Shown here: one piece after another, positions 21,850 through 32,178 of the stretch | How the letters are laid out: each line of letters begins with the position of its first letter | How positions within the stretch are numbered: position 1 is the stretch's first letter | Assembly (NCBI GenBank): GCA_028671895.1 | Contig: CM053810.1 | Span: 61,195,501 to 61,259,500 of the forward strand | From: Oenanthe sinensis | Taxonomy: Eukaryota > Streptophyta > Magnoliopsida > Apiales > Apiaceae | Direction of reading: 5' to 3' | Length of the DNA: 64,000 bases | Notes under the pieces: model-generated | The model's database searches: none | What the model was told of the DNA's origin: nothing | Seen by the model: the letters and a program-made list of their open reading frames with translations, nothing else | Program-made: the position numbers and the translations under genes

Positions 21850-22243
21850 TAATAACGAAAAAATACAAGCTCTATGGGAAGAATTAATAATAAAAGAAAA
21901 AATAAATCTTTTAATAATGAAAATAGATGAAATCCAAAAAGAACAAATCCATTTGAGACAGATAATAAGAGAAGAATTAACCAATCTATGGAATATATCT
22001 GAGATACCTACATTCAAAATAATATTAGAAAAATTAAATAAATTAGAAGAAGAAAAAGTAAAAAATAAACAAATAATAAAGGAAGAGGATAATTTACAAC
22101 CAGAATTAGTACCTATAAATGCTTGGAAAAGAACTAAAGAACCTATAATGATAGATATTAGTAAAATGAAACCTAATATCCCAGAAAATGTAGATAAAGT
22201 ATTAGAAGGATTATCAACATTACATAAAAAAGGAAAGTTTTAA
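21842..22243 (+). CDS. viral ORF 7, 133 aa, virion-associated-protein-like
   Basis: N-terminal coiled coil (residues about 1-80, KMNKLEEEKV-type heptads) followed by a basic, Pro-containing tail (ISKMKPNIPENVDKVL ... HKKGKF). Length, position directly before the coat protein, and the coiled-coil plus basic tail layout match the caulimovirid virion-associated protein, which tetramerises and docks on virions. The assignment rests on layout, not on sequence identity. Its stop TAA overlaps the coat ATG (TTTTAATGG). Confidence 0.5.
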   Translation: MTSNNEKIQALWEELIIKEKINLLIMKIDEIQKEQIHLRQIIREELTNLWNISEIPTFKIILEKLNKLEEEKVKNKQIIKEEDNLQPELVPINAWKRTKEPIMIDISKMKPNIPENVDKVLEGLSTLHKKGKF

Positions 22244-24240
22244 TGGATAAAAAAGAACATAATGTTATAACATTTCTTAAAAATCATGGAAAAGAAATAA
22301 TAGAGAAAGACAGGTATAAATATGAACCTATAAAAAAAGAATCCAAGGAATATAAAGAATCTAGAGAAGATATAATTAATATTGAAAGGATAGAATATTT
22401 ACAATTAAAATTAGAAAGACAGAAGCAAGAACTAATAGAACTAAAAGAAATTAATTATAAACTTAAAATAAATACCAATGATGAATGGTATGAAAAGTAT
22501 AAAAAATATAAAGATAAGTATAAGAATACTAAAAAAGAATTAAAAGAAGCAAAAAGAGAAATTAAAACAATTAAAAAAGAATTGCAAGAAACTAAGACAA
22601 GACTAGATATATTAGAAGAGGAAATAAAAAGGTTAAAGAATAGACCTAAGAAAACAGATAGTAATAAATCAGATAGTACTAGTAGAAGTTCTAGCAGTAG
22701 TAAAAATTCTAGATATAATCAAGAAAGAGTAAATTTTATAGAAGAATCAGATGTTAAAGAAAATTCAGATAATTCAGATATTGAAAAAGAAAATAATCAA
22801 ATAATTCAAGCCTTAAGAAAAATAAATAATGTAAATGCAATTATAAAAGAGGAATCAGGAAGTGAAGAAGATATAGGAACTGATATAGAAACAGAAGACC
22901 TAATGAATGAAGATATAAATGATTATCCAGAAGAAAGACTAATAGATCCAAATTTAGATAAAATGATAAAAAATAATAATAAAATACCTAAACATATTCC
23001 AATAGGACAACAAGCAGAATTTAAAGAATTTATAGGATCAATGTCACAAGGAGTAAATCTTAATGGATACTTCCTAGATCTAGATAATGTATATGAAGAG
23101 CAAGAAATTAATAGAAGAATAACTGATTGGAATCTTGGAACTTATATAGCTTTAATGAGTTCTCCACATAATAATAATTTAGATTATACCTATGATTTAA
23201 TATCTAAAACATTAATAGGAAAAGTAGCATTTTGGATAGAATCCATAGCATACCAATTAAAAACAGAAGTAATGAGTAATGCAGGAGACTGGAAATCTAT
23301 GTTACAAATATTTGATATGATATTAAAAAGAGAATTTCTAGGAGAACCTTGGATAGTAGCTAGAGATCAAGTACTAATAAAAAGAAAAATAGAAATAATA
23401 ATGAATTTAAATAATATGAAATGCTGTAAAATAAATAAACTACCAGAATATACTATAAGTTTTACAAAATTCTTTTATGAAGCTAGATTTCAACCAGAAG
23501 AAAGTCTATTATATCAACAATTATATTATGATCATTTACCAGATCCATATAATACTGAAATAACTAAAGAATATAATAAATTAGAACCAAGAGAAAATAC
23601 TCTAGGAGAAAGAATAAGAGTATTAAGAGGATATCTTATGAGAAAATGTGAAGAATATAGAGTACAACAAAAGGTTAAGAAAGATAAGAAATTAGGATTA
23701 AGAGAAATATGTGGTTTTACAGAAAGAAGATTAGTATTTGGATGTGATGATAAAAAGATCAAAAAATCCTATAAAAAACATAGGAAAAATTATAATAGAA
23801 GATTTGATGAACAGAAAAGTTTTAATAAAAATTATAATCCATATTATAATAAATATAAAAAGAAGAAATTTAAAAGATTTAAAAATACTTTTGATAATAG
23901 AAGGAAATTTAGGTATAAAAGAAAATTTAAAAGAAAACCTTATAATAATAGAAAACTAAGTGAATGTACATGTTGGAACTGTAAAGAAAAAGGACATTAT
24001 GCTAATAAATGTCCAAAACTAAAAGAAAAAGGAATAAAATACATTAATACATCACAATTTATAATGAATCTAGAACAAATAGAAGAAGATAATAATAAAT
24101 GGTATAAATACGAAGAATTTTATATAAGTCAAACTGATAATGAAAGTGAATCAGAATATGAAAAGAATCTAAAATATGAATATTCTAGTAGTAAATCAGA
24201 ATCTGAGAAAAAATTAACAAGTGAAAATAGTTCAGAATAA
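22243..24240 (+). CDS. viral coat protein precursor with zinc knuckle
   Basis: 665 aa. The N-terminal third is a long charged coiled coil (about 50-135), then a Ser-rich and acidic segment. The conserved capsid region follows (YLDLDNVYEEQEI, ADW-like and WIESIAYQL segments around 275-360). A highly basic Arg/Lys tract (about 510-570) precedes the zinc knuckle CWNCKEKGHYANKC, which is C-X2-C-X4-H-X4-C starting at residue 577. An acidic Ser/Glu tail ends the protein. The knuckle binds the packaging signal of the pregenomic RNA in this family. The stop codon shares bases with the Pol start (TAATGG). Confidence 0.85.
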   Translation: MDKKEHNVITFLKNHGKEIIEKDRYKYEPIKKESKEYKESREDIINIERIEYLQLKLERQKQELIELKEINYKLKINTNDEWYEKYKKYKDKYKNTKKELKEAKREIKTIKKELQETKTRLDILEEEIKRLKNRPKKTDSNKSDSTSRSSSSSKNSRYNQERVNFIEESDVKENSDNSDIEKENNQIIQALRKINNVNAIIKEESGSEEDIGTDIETEDLMNEDINDYPEERLIDPNLDKMIKNNNKIPKHIPIGQQAEFKEFIGSMSQGVNLNGYFLDLDNVYEEQEINRRITDWNLGTYIALMSSPHNNNLDYTYDLISKTLIGKVAFWIESIAYQLKTEVMSNAGDWKSMLQIFDMILKREFLGEPWIVARDQVLIKRKIEIIMNLNNMKCCKINKLPEYTISFTKFFYEARFQPEESLLYQQLYYDHLPDPYNTEITKEYNKLEPRENTLGERIRVLRGYLMRKCEEYRVQQKVKKDKKLGLREICGFTERRLVFGCDDKKIKKSYKKHRKNYNRRFDEQKSFNKNYNPYYNKYKKKKFKRFKNTFDNRRKFRYKRKFKRKPYNNRKLSECTCWNCKEKGHYANKCPKLKEKGIKYINTSQFIMNLEQIEEDNNKWYKYEEFYISQTDNESESEYEKNLKYEYSSSKSESEKKLTSENSSE

Positions 24241-26102
24241 TGGTAGCTATTTATATAGAGGCATATGTAGAGTATAAACCTAATAAACTAATAAAACAAA
24301 AAATATTTATAGATAGTGGAGCAGATTTGTGCTTAGCTAAAAAAGAGGTAATAATACAACATAAATGGAAAAAATCTAATATTTATAAAACTAGAGTAAC
24401 TGGATTTAATGAACAAAGAAAAGAATTAGATATAATAGCAGAAAATATGAGAATAGTATTAAATAAGACAGTATTTAAAATACCATTAATATATCAAGAA
24501 AACAAAATGAAACAACCAATATTATTAGGAAATAACTTTTTAGATCATTTTAAAACTCAGGTAATTACTTGTGATAGTTTAAGTTTACAAACATCTTGTA
24601 ATAAATGGATAATATTAAAAAGAATATTACCTATGAATATAACCAGAGTAAATAAAATATTAGTTAATAGAGATAATAATTTGGAAGAATTAACTAAAAA
24701 ATATATTGAATTATTAAAACCAAACTTTGGAGAAAATCCTGTACAATTATGGGATAAAGAAAATATATATGCTGAAATAAAATTAATAAATTCTAATGAT
24801 ATAGTAAGATCTAAACCTATTAGATATAGTCCTACAGATCAGAAAGAATTTGAAAATCAAATAAAAGAATTACTAGATTTAAAAATAATAAAAGAAAGTA
24901 AAAGTCCGCATAGTAGTCATGCATTCCTAGTAAGAAAACATAGTGAACAAAAAAGAGGAAAAGCTAGAATGGTAATAGATTATAGAGAATTAAATAAAAA
25001 GACAATATTTGATGGATATTTTCTACCTTATAAAAGAAATCTTATAAACAGATTAGGAAATAAAAAATGGTTTAGTAAATTTGATTGTAAAAGTGGATTC
25101 TGGCAAATAAAATTAACAAAAGATTCTATACCATTAACAGCATTCAGTGCCCCTCAAGGACATTATGAATGGATAGTATTACCATTTGGATTTAAGAATG
25201 CACCACAGATATTTCAAAGAAGAATGGATCAAGTATTTAGAAAATTAAAGGATTTTTGTATAGTATATGTGGATGATATATTAATATTTAGTGAGAGCTT
25301 AGAACAACATATAAAACATTTAGAACAATTTATAGAATTAGTAAAACAACATGGAATATTACTTTCTGAAAAGAAATCTGAAATCTTTAAAAATAAGATA
25401 GAATATTTAGGATATATTATAGATAAAGATGGATTACAATTACAAAACCATATTGTATCAAAAATACAAAACTTTAAAGATAAATTAGAAAATAAAAAAG
25501 AAGTACAACAATTCTTAGAAATAATCAATTATGCAGCAGATCATATAAAAGATTTACCACAATTAAGAAAACCTTTACAAGAATTAACAAAAAATAAGCC
25601 CTTTGAATGGAAAGAAGAACATGATAGAACAATTAAATTATTAAAAGAAAAAGTAATTAATTTACCAAAACATAGAATACCTATAGAAACTGATCAATTA
25701 GAATTATTTACAGATGCAAGTGATATAGGATGGGGAGCAGTCCTTATAGCATATGAAAAAAATGATATTGATAGAGAAAAACCTCTCATATGTGGATATG
25801 GAGGAGGAACATGGAAACCAAATGAGAAAAATTATCATATAAATGAAAAAGAATTATTAGCAGTAAAATTTGGAATTAAAAAATTTCATTATCATTTGTT
25901 ACCTGTAAAATTTATTGTAAGAACTGATAATACTCAAGTGAAAGCTTTTATTACAAATAAAATAGATTTGTTGCCAGAATTAAATAAAAGAAGAAAATGG
26001 CAATCTTTTTTCTGTTGTTATGATTTTATTGTTAAAAATATATCTGGTACTAAAAATGTTTTAGCTGATTTTCTTAGCAGGTATAATCATGATGACAAAT
26101 AA
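24240..26102 (+). CDS. viral polyprotein: aspartic protease, reverse transcriptase, RNase H
   Basis: 620 aa. The protease active site is DSGAD at 25-29, with LLGNNFL further on. The reverse transcriptase occupies about 190-420, with YRELNKKT, LPFGFKNAPQIFQ and the catalytic YVDD at 343-346. RNase H begins with TDASDIGWG (catalytic Asp 492), with the NEKELLAVK and RTDNTQVK motifs following. The protein ends in ADFLSRY near the C-terminus. There is no integrase, which separates it from Ty3 elements. In the family this enzyme copies pregenomic RNA into virion DNA. The length matches active relatives and no stop or frameshift interrupts it. Confidence 0.93.
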   Translation: MVAIYIEAYVEYKPNKLIKQKIFIDSGADLCLAKKEVIIQHKWKKSNIYKTRVTGFNEQRKELDIIAENMRIVLNKTVFKIPLIYQENKMKQPILLGNNFLDHFKTQVITCDSLSLQTSCNKWIILKRILPMNITRVNKILVNRDNNLEELTKKYIELLKPNFGENPVQLWDKENIYAEIKLINSNDIVRSKPIRYSPTDQKEFENQIKELLDLKIIKESKSPHSSHAFLVRKHSEQKRGKARMVIDYRELNKKTIFDGYFLPYKRNLINRLGNKKWFSKFDCKSGFWQIKLTKDSIPLTAFSAPQGHYEWIVLPFGFKNAPQIFQRRMDQVFRKLKDFCIVYVDDILIFSESLEQHIKHLEQFIELVKQHGILLSEKKSEIFKNKIEYLGYIIDKDGLQLQNHIVSKIQNFKDKLENKKEVQQFLEIINYAADHIKDLPQLRKPLQELTKNKPFEWKEEHDRTIKLLKEKVINLPKHRIPIETDQLELFTDASDIGWGAVLIAYEKNDIDREKPLICGYGGGTWKPNEKNYHINEKELLAVKFGIKKFHYHLLPVKFIVRTDNTQVKAFITNKIDLLPELNKRRKWQSFFCCYDFIVKNISGTKNVLADFLSRYNHDDK

Positions 26103-27165
26103 CAATTTTGATATGTATATCAGTGATACTACAAAGGTTATTACCAACAACCATGATAAAATGGTTAAATTACATCAGCAAATAGAAGCCTTATACAAAG
26201 AGATATCAGCCATAGAACAGGAAAATACTCATTTCCTAAAACAATTGACAGAAGCTATAAAAGATAAACAAACAGTAAAGTCTTTACAAAATCCAACCAC
26301 TACAATACCAACTTTTTCATCCAAACTAGTAAATATGCCTTTACCCTCTATTACCAAGCAAATCTCACCTTCTATAACTATGAGTGATAAACTGAAATAT
26401 TCACCTGAAGCAATAACAGCCTTTGAAAAAATTATGAAATTTTATGATTATAAATCAAACCAAGAAATATTGAGATGCTCAAAAGTGAGTAAATATCCTA
26501 GATATTTATGTAGTGAAAATAGTAACCCAGATATTGTTGAAAAATTATTTTATTATGGATTTATTGATAAAATAATAGTAACAGAAACCTTACAAAGTAT
26601 TTCAAAATTACCAACAATAATTATAGAATCAGTAAATGCTATGATGGAAGCTTTTGGAAAAGGAGCATATGGGATACAAATATTTGATGCCTCTACCGAT
26701 TTGGTAGGAAAACCCATAGTAATATGTCAGATATTTAAGATAGGAAAAAATACTAATATTAATGGAGAAAGTGGTGAGTTAAAACTTCCAGAACCATGTA
26801 CATTGGAGAAATTTCAAGAATGGCTATCAGTCAAAAGAGCTATTGGATTATTAACACTAAAAGGAAAGTTAGAAGATATGATGAAAAATGGAAAGTCCAA
26901 TATAATATCCTCTGGAAAAGGACCACAAATTGAAGAGATTATTACTCTTTATTATTCCCATGAAACAATTGCAACTAATCTTACAGTTTTTCAAGGGATG
27001 TATGACAGAATAATTAATCTCAAACATGCTCATGCAAAAACTACTATAGAGCAATATCAAGAAATGGCAAGTCCAAAGAAAAGACCAGTATTCATAAATT
27101 CTGGTACTATGATGAAAGATATTAGCATTATAAAAAGCGAAGGGTCATCTGATCCTTTCAAATAA
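26089..27165 (+). CDS. viral inclusion-body/translation transactivator-like protein
   Basis: 358 aa; overlaps the end of Pol by 14 bp. The N-terminus is a coiled coil. The central part (about 110-290: YSPEAITAFEKIMKFY, YYGFIDKIIVTETLQSI, GAYGIQIFDAS) resembles the mini-transactivator region of caulimovirid P6-type proteins. Its place as last ORF fits too. These proteins form the viral factories and allow reinitiation along polycistronic RNA, which would suit the nine tight ORF junctions upstream. The C-terminal 80 residues are basic and less conserved. It was assigned from position and general similarity. Confidence 0.72.
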   Translation: MMTNNNFDMYISDTTKVITNNHDKMVKLHQQIEALYKEISAIEQENTHFLKQLTEAIKDKQTVKSLQNPTTTIPTFSSKLVNMPLPSITKQISPSITMSDKLKYSPEAITAFEKIMKFYDYKSNQEILRCSKVSKYPRYLCSENSNPDIVEKLFYYGFIDKIIVTETLQSISKLPTIIIESVNAMMEAFGKGAYGIQIFDASTDLVGKPIVICQIFKIGKNTNINGESGELKLPEPCTLEKFQEWLSVKRAIGLLTLKGKLEDMMKNGKSNIISSGKGPQIEEIITLYYSHETIATNLTVFQGMYDRIINLKHAHAKTTIEQYQEMASPKKRPVFINSGTMMKDISIIKSEGSSDPFK

Positions 27166-27484
27166 ATGTAGTTTATCTAAAAAAATAAAAAGGATGTAGT
27201 CCTAAAAACTACAAAACAAAATAATATACTACAAAAGAGAAGATGAAGCTGATCAGACAAGAGGAATCTAAAGAAGATAACGACAATGGTAGAAGACCAA
27301 AGGAGTTTGCTTTATGAAAAGAAGAAGATGATTGAAGACAAAAGAAGAATACAGCTTTGAAAAAAGAAGAAAATAATACAGCTCTTGACGACTTTGAAGC
27401 CTAAAAGCAAAGATGATGGCAGACAAAAGAAGATGCTTATGGCAGACAATGAAAAGCAACTAAAGAGATTCTTTAAATAATGTA
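27166..27484 (+). other. viral intergenic region upstream of promoter
   Basis: Purine-rich, with repeated GAAGA and ACAAAAGAAGA words and no ORF of note. In caulimovirids the enhancer lies between the last ORF and the TATA box. Confidence 0.45.
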
Positions 27485-27571
27485 AATGATGTAAGCAATG
27501 ATGTAAGATAAGAATGAGTTTTCTCTATATAAGAAACTCAGTTTGTAAGATTTAAGATTATCTGCAATAAA
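27485..27571 (+). promoter_or_regulatory. viral pregenomic RNA promoter and poly(A) signal
   Basis: AATGATGTAAG is repeated at 27485-27495 and 27497-27507. Each copy holds TGATGTAA, a bZIP-type site comparable in placement to the as-1 element of 35S-like promoters. TATATAA follows at 27526-27532, about 20 bp later, and AATAAA at 27566-27571. The same spacing logic (activation element, TATA, then a poly(A) signal just inside the transcript) is normal in the family, because the RNA must be terminally redundant. Confidence 0.7.
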
Positions 27572-28194
27572 AACCCTTTAAAGCTTTCTTATTTCTATGG
27601 CCAGCTAAACTCTCTAAGTCTATAATTTTTACCAAGAAATTATCAAGAAATCAGTTATAATATTCTACCTAGATCATAATAATATTTATCCAATTTAAGG
27701 ATATTATTATAGTATAGCATTTCAGAGGATATCTGCAGCCATCCCAGTGTCCAGGCCATATCCCGGGGAAGGGAACAAGTGCTAGGAAAGGTTGAGGCAG
27801 GCGGTGATCTGAAGTACTATTACTAGGTAATATTCGAAAAATTTGTTAATTATTATTTATGATGGATGTAGAATGATTGTTTCTGTATTCTTGATAAAAG
27901 TATTAGTAGAAATTATAGACGTTTTTTAATTTTATCATGGAGTCTTTTAAGAATAAACAATCACATATTATTATACCATCTATATTCCTTCCCTTTTTAG
28001 GGTTAATAGATGATGAGATCCCTATTAACATGTTAATTGAACCCTGCCTGTAAATTGTGATTTCGTTTCTTGCTTGTGTTCGTACAGTAGCTACATCTTT
28101 CTATATGTAAAATATTCCCAACAATAATAAATTCTAATACTAATTAACATTCCTGATAAATAGTTCACAGTACCCTTTATCTTTATTCCTTAAC
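27572..28194 (+). other. viral pregenomic RNA leader
   Basis: About 620 bp with no long ORF and several inverted repeats, for example ATAATAATATTTATCC against GGATATTATTAT (27689-27713) and GATTGTTT...AAAAG against CTTTTAAGAATAAACAATC (27873-27963). Caulimovirid leaders are long and fold into a large stem. In the circular genome this leader would run directly into ORF 1, which lies at the far left of the insertion. The tRNA-Met primer site expected near the leader end was not seen. Confidence 0.5.
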
Positions 28195-28579
28195 GGTTAA
28201 ATGCCTAGTAATGTGTTTTATAGACTAATAAGACAATATTTAACAGTTCATCAAATTGTACATTGAGTGGTGCAGAGAAGAGAGATTTTACTCTAGCACA
28301 TGATATTCTCTTATATTTAGGACTGATAGAACGACATTAATTCTTGGCTGGTGGGAGATACCATGCCCTCCATCTGCACAAAAATATATATATGAACCCT
28401 AAATTTTCAATCTGGTATATGTATTTTGTTGAACATATGACGTTCTACACATTGTCATTTGCAAATGGCTATTGTTTAAACGTTGCATATATTTCTTTCA
28501 TGTATAAAAGAGTTAATCTGAATATCATATTTACAATGAATCCAATACTTTACAAAATTTTCTGCACTATTTCTTCTAA

Positions 28580-28885
28580 TTATAATTTTTTACTCAAGCG
28601 CAAGGTGAGATCTGTGAATATGTCTTCTCTGCAGGGAATCGTAAGACCACCCTCGGGATGATCAAACCCAAATTCTTCCTCAGCTTGACTTAGCAACTCT
28701 TGGAAGGCAGGTTCACTCAGGTATGAAATTGGAACAACAAATCTTTTTCTTAGGACCTCCCCAACATAGACAGCCAGACAGCCCTTTGGGACATCCTGAA
28801 CGTCTGAAACAACAAGATTTGTCAAAAGAGAAGACCTCTGAAGAATTTGTTTGACTTGAAGAATACGAGGCATACGGATTCCCAT
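28580..28885 (-). CDS. SAUR family protein, pair 2 minus member
   Basis: 101 aa, no intron. MGIRMPRILQVKQILQRSS is followed by the variable loop LLTNLVVSDVQ and the complete SAUR core, including RKRFVVPISYLSEPAFQELL and IPCREDIFTDL. It is the closest relative of the pair 1 minus gene (both have GEVLRKRF where pairs 3-5 have a QRTRF form). That fits neighbouring units being the most recent duplicates, now separated by the virus. TATA at 29007-29013. It ends LRLSKKL. Confidence 0.95.
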   Translation of the reverse strand: MGIRMPRILQVKQILQRSSLLTNLVVSDVQDVPKGCLAVYVGEVLRKRFVVPISYLSEPAFQELLSQAEEEFGFDHPEGGLTIPCREDIFTDLTLRLSKKL

Positions 28886-29621
28886 GATTGTGATGAAATT
28901 TTTTTAGGACACAATGTGTTAAAGGAAAGACCAAGGTATTGAAGAACAAATGAAAGCCGATTACAGTTGATTTTTAATGTTTGCTTTCAAATTCCCAATG
29001 GTGTGCTTATATAGGAGAACAAGGAACTGAACAATATCTTCTTGAAATGTATTAATTGGCAGTACAACATCATGTGGATAAGAGAAAATAAGTGGCCAGC
29101 AGTCAGCACATGCTCTTGTCCTGCCATTAATTATCATGACTAGAGCAAGGCTGTAGCTTGGGAGTGTAGGACTATATATGTCAATGTCTACCGAGAAACA
29201 GCATGCCCTACTACTGTCACGTAACCAGATGTCATGATTCTCTGATAATTCTGGCTTTAATTTTTTCGATGTCTACATACTATGATTTTAAACATAATCA
29301 AACAGGAAATAAGTCATTTAATCCTTGTCTTGGAAATGCGTGTTCTTGATTTTATATTCTACCGGAAGTGGTAGGGCAAGATGTTACGTACCCAGAAAAC
29401 GAAACTATAGATTATTCAGTTTTGAAAACAATAGGCGATTGAAAGAGAAAAGCATGTGCTACTGTTTTTCTATGCCGCAAGGTATGCCCCCATATCATTC
29501 CTGTATATAAATTTGCCTAAAGTTATCATAAACTCCATTGTCTAAATATCAATATCTTCCTCTCAAACTCGCAGACCTCCTTTGTTTTCCACCTTCCTAG
29601 CTTCAACTCTTTTTTTATACC
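28886..29621. promoter_or_regulatory. bidirectional SAUR promoter, pair 2
   Basis: 736 bp between divergent ATGs. TATATAA (minus, 29007-29013) and TATATAAA (plus, 29504-29511) lie about 120 bp from each start. The central part matches pair 1 closely, including the CCGAGAAACAGCATGCCCTA block near 29190. Confidence 0.7.
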
Positions 29622-29921
29622 ATGGGTATCCGTATGCCTCGTATTACAAATGTTAAGGACATTCTTCAAAGGTCTTCTTCCTTCAAAAAGTTTTCTGTTT
29701 CTACAATTCGAGATGTTCCAAAGGGTTGCTTGGCGGTTTATGTTGGAGAGAGCCAAAGAAGATATGTGGTTCCGATTTCATACCTCAACGAGCCTATCTT
29801 TCAGGACTTGTTAAGTAAAGCTGAGGAAGAATTTGGGTTTAATCATCCAAAGGGTGGCCTTACGATTCCCTGCAGAGAAGACATCTTCATCAACCTCATT
29901 TCAATCTTGAACAGATTATGA
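29622..29921 (+). CDS. SAUR family protein, pair 2 plus member
   Basis: 99 aa. MGIRMPRITNVKDILQRSS, SFKKFSVSTIRDVPKGC, the SAUR core with GESQRRYVVPISYLNEPIFQ, and IPCREDIFINLISILNRL at the end. It is intact and serves as the reference showing the one-base loss in the pair 1 copy. Confidence 0.95.
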   Translation: MGIRMPRITNVKDILQRSSSFKKFSVSTIRDVPKGCLAVYVGESQRRYVVPISYLNEPIFQDLLSKAEEEFGFNHPKGGLTIPCREDIFINLISILNRL

Positions 29922-32178
29922 GATACAGGATGTGCTATAAAGTAGTGTAGAAAATTTTGTAGAACAAACATTTCTTTGTACATTTAGTTCTCTAATATTT
30001 CTTATATATTCAGTTCGAAAAGCGAAAGAGTCTTGAAATATTTGGGAGTTGTTTTTGACTATATACATGGCATTTTTTAGTTTATTTAAGAGGTCATATA
30101 TATTTGTGGTTAAGGGTGTCTAGTGCACATTGCACCGATCAATTTACAATAAGCGAAGGTTAATTGCGACAAATTTTACCATAGGCTTCGTTATGATTTA
30201 TAAAAACGACACACAGAAGCAAATTTTGTCACATGTCATGGAGGTGCACCAAAGTAGAAAATAGAATACTTGTTAAAAAATATTATAAGATTCATTTGGG
30301 TCTCTCTCTAACACCTTAAAATTTTACATAGTTACCATGATAATTTTGTAAATTTGAGAATCAAAGACAAATAATTGAAAAACAAAGAGATGAATAAAGA
30401 GATAACAATATATTTACAATTTCTTAAAAAAAACAATATATTTACAAAACTATTTTACTCGGTTACATTGTTTCTTCTCAATTAGGTCACATACACTATA
30501 TCTTTAGTACATATATATATAATATTAGTCAAAGACTATACTACCCTTCTTACTCCTTAATAATACTATTAAAGTAACTTGCAACGAAACATAATTGCTT
30601 AACTTCCCAGATTAAAACTTTGTTCTTTCTTTTTGAATAGAAAAGAAAAAGGAGATGGCAAGTAATTAAAAAATTGAATATTTAGCACATGTCGAAAGAA
30701 CTCATAATTTTCCCCTTGATTTACAACCGTTGCAATAACTCTTATTTGTGTCTTCAGTTAGTAGCCAACATTCAATAATTGACATGAGATATATGACTAA
30801 TGAGTCATTGCCAATATTCAGTAAGTGAAATCAGATACACGATTTCACAAAGACCTGTACAGATAAGGCTTCAAGCAATGATGCTTTTGTTTAATTTCGT
30901 TAAATGCCTACTAATGTGTTCTTAATTATAGAATCATAAGAAAATATTGAACAGTTCATCCAATTGGAGATTGGGTGCTGCAGAGCAGAGAGATTTTACA
31001 CTGGCACATGATATTCTCTTTTGAGAGCTGCATGTATTTAAGACTGATAGGACGACATTCTTTGCAGTTGGGAGACACCATGCCCTACATCTACATAAAA
31101 ATATATACGGACCTTATATTTTCCTTCTGAAACATATGATTTCACATAAATTTTCAACCTGGTACATGTATGTTGTTGAACATATGACATTATGCATTTT
31201 GAGCTTAATACATTAATTGTAAATAGAAAAATATAATTTACAAAAATATGTATTCTGGAAATGAAATGAAATTCTTTTAATTTATCAATGTATCTCTGCA
31301 ACATTGTTATCAATCAATCTCCCTCAAAGATAAAATATACATACATGTACCTGTGTTTATTAAGTTATTAGTTCTTCTATATTCATAAGTGGTCAGAGGA
31401 GGACTTAATAGAAACTTATATTATATCTTAACACTCCCACTCATCCGAAAACCGATTTTTGGGTTGAAGTATGGATCATGTGGTAATTAACCTAACAGTG
31501 TGTCTGGGCGCGTACTCGCACTTAACATAAGTATATATTTATATAGGATCATTAGTTAAGCCGTTTTTGGAATGTACCCAATGACAATCTGGTTTATCTC
31601 ATTTTGGATTCTCTGCTGATTTAATTTATACACGCAAATAGATAAAAAGTTTGTTTATGTCGAAAGATCACTCTTTATTATTAACTTTGTACTAGTTTTC
31701 CGAGTTAGCTGATGTATCCTGTCCTGGAGTTTATTCTTAATTCTTGTCTTTCTTGTTAAAGTCCTCCTTCTGAGGCTTTATATTGGTTTTATTTTGAGTT
31801 GGAGTTTATTCCACTCTTAGTTTATCTGAGAGTATGCCCTAGATTATGTATTTTATTTGTTGGGTGAATAAAAATATTACTTGGCGCAAAAAAAACCATT
31901 TTATAATAGGAAGTCACTATTTGTAAACAATATCATTAGGCAGGCCATAAAGATTTAGGTAAGAGATGTGTATATCGTTAGGACATTTTAGAAATTTTAA
32001 AGTGACGATCTCCGTGAATGAGAACCATATGATAAATGAAACACAGGAAGGTCGTCGATCTGCAAGTGGCAATTTAAATGTTGCAGATATTTCTTTCATG
32101 TATAGATGATGCAATCTAAGAATCATATTTACAATGTATTCGATCACTACTTTGCAGAATCTACACTATTTATTCTAA
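29922..32178. other. long spacer of SAUR unit 2-3
   Basis: About 1 kb longer than the corresponding spacers of later units. It includes the CACTA-like remnant (30140) and the conserved block at 30990. A segment at about 31320-31650 is matched only at 40250-40430 (CTCGCACTT and GATAAAATATA words), suggesting that the other units lost it. A stretch at about 31680-31897 ends in CGCAAAAAAAA and could be the 3' tail of a retroposon; no coding is seen. Confidence 0.45.

Larger units (their letters stand above)
19195..28194 (+). mobile_element. endogenous pararetrovirus (Caulimoviridae), about one genome length
   Basis: The borders are inferred by comparing the SAUR-unit flanks. Host sequence is followed on the left to roughly 19195-19210 (TTTTGTTAACGATGAC, compare 39928) and resumes on the right at about 28194 (GTTAAATGCCTAGTAATGTG, compare 34191). 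Between them lie ten ORFs on one strand in caulimovirid order: small proteins, movement protein, small coiled-coil proteins, coat protein, Pol, inclusion-body protein. A promoter-leader region follows. There is no integrase and no LTR, so insertion was passive, probably through host DNA repair. The coding strand is extremely A-rich, unlike the flanks. All ten frames are uninterrupted. A tRNA-Met primer-binding site (TGGTATCAGAGC) was not found. Confidence 0.9.

Noticed and set aside
19195..28194. Ty3-type LTR retrotransposon
   Set aside because: There is protease, RT and RNase H but no integrase, no LTR, a movement protein, and a caulimovirid gene order.
27500..28194. tRNA-Met primer-binding site of the virus
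   Set aside because: I looked for TGGTATCAGAGC or a close variant in the leader and at both borders and saw none; not reported as a feature.
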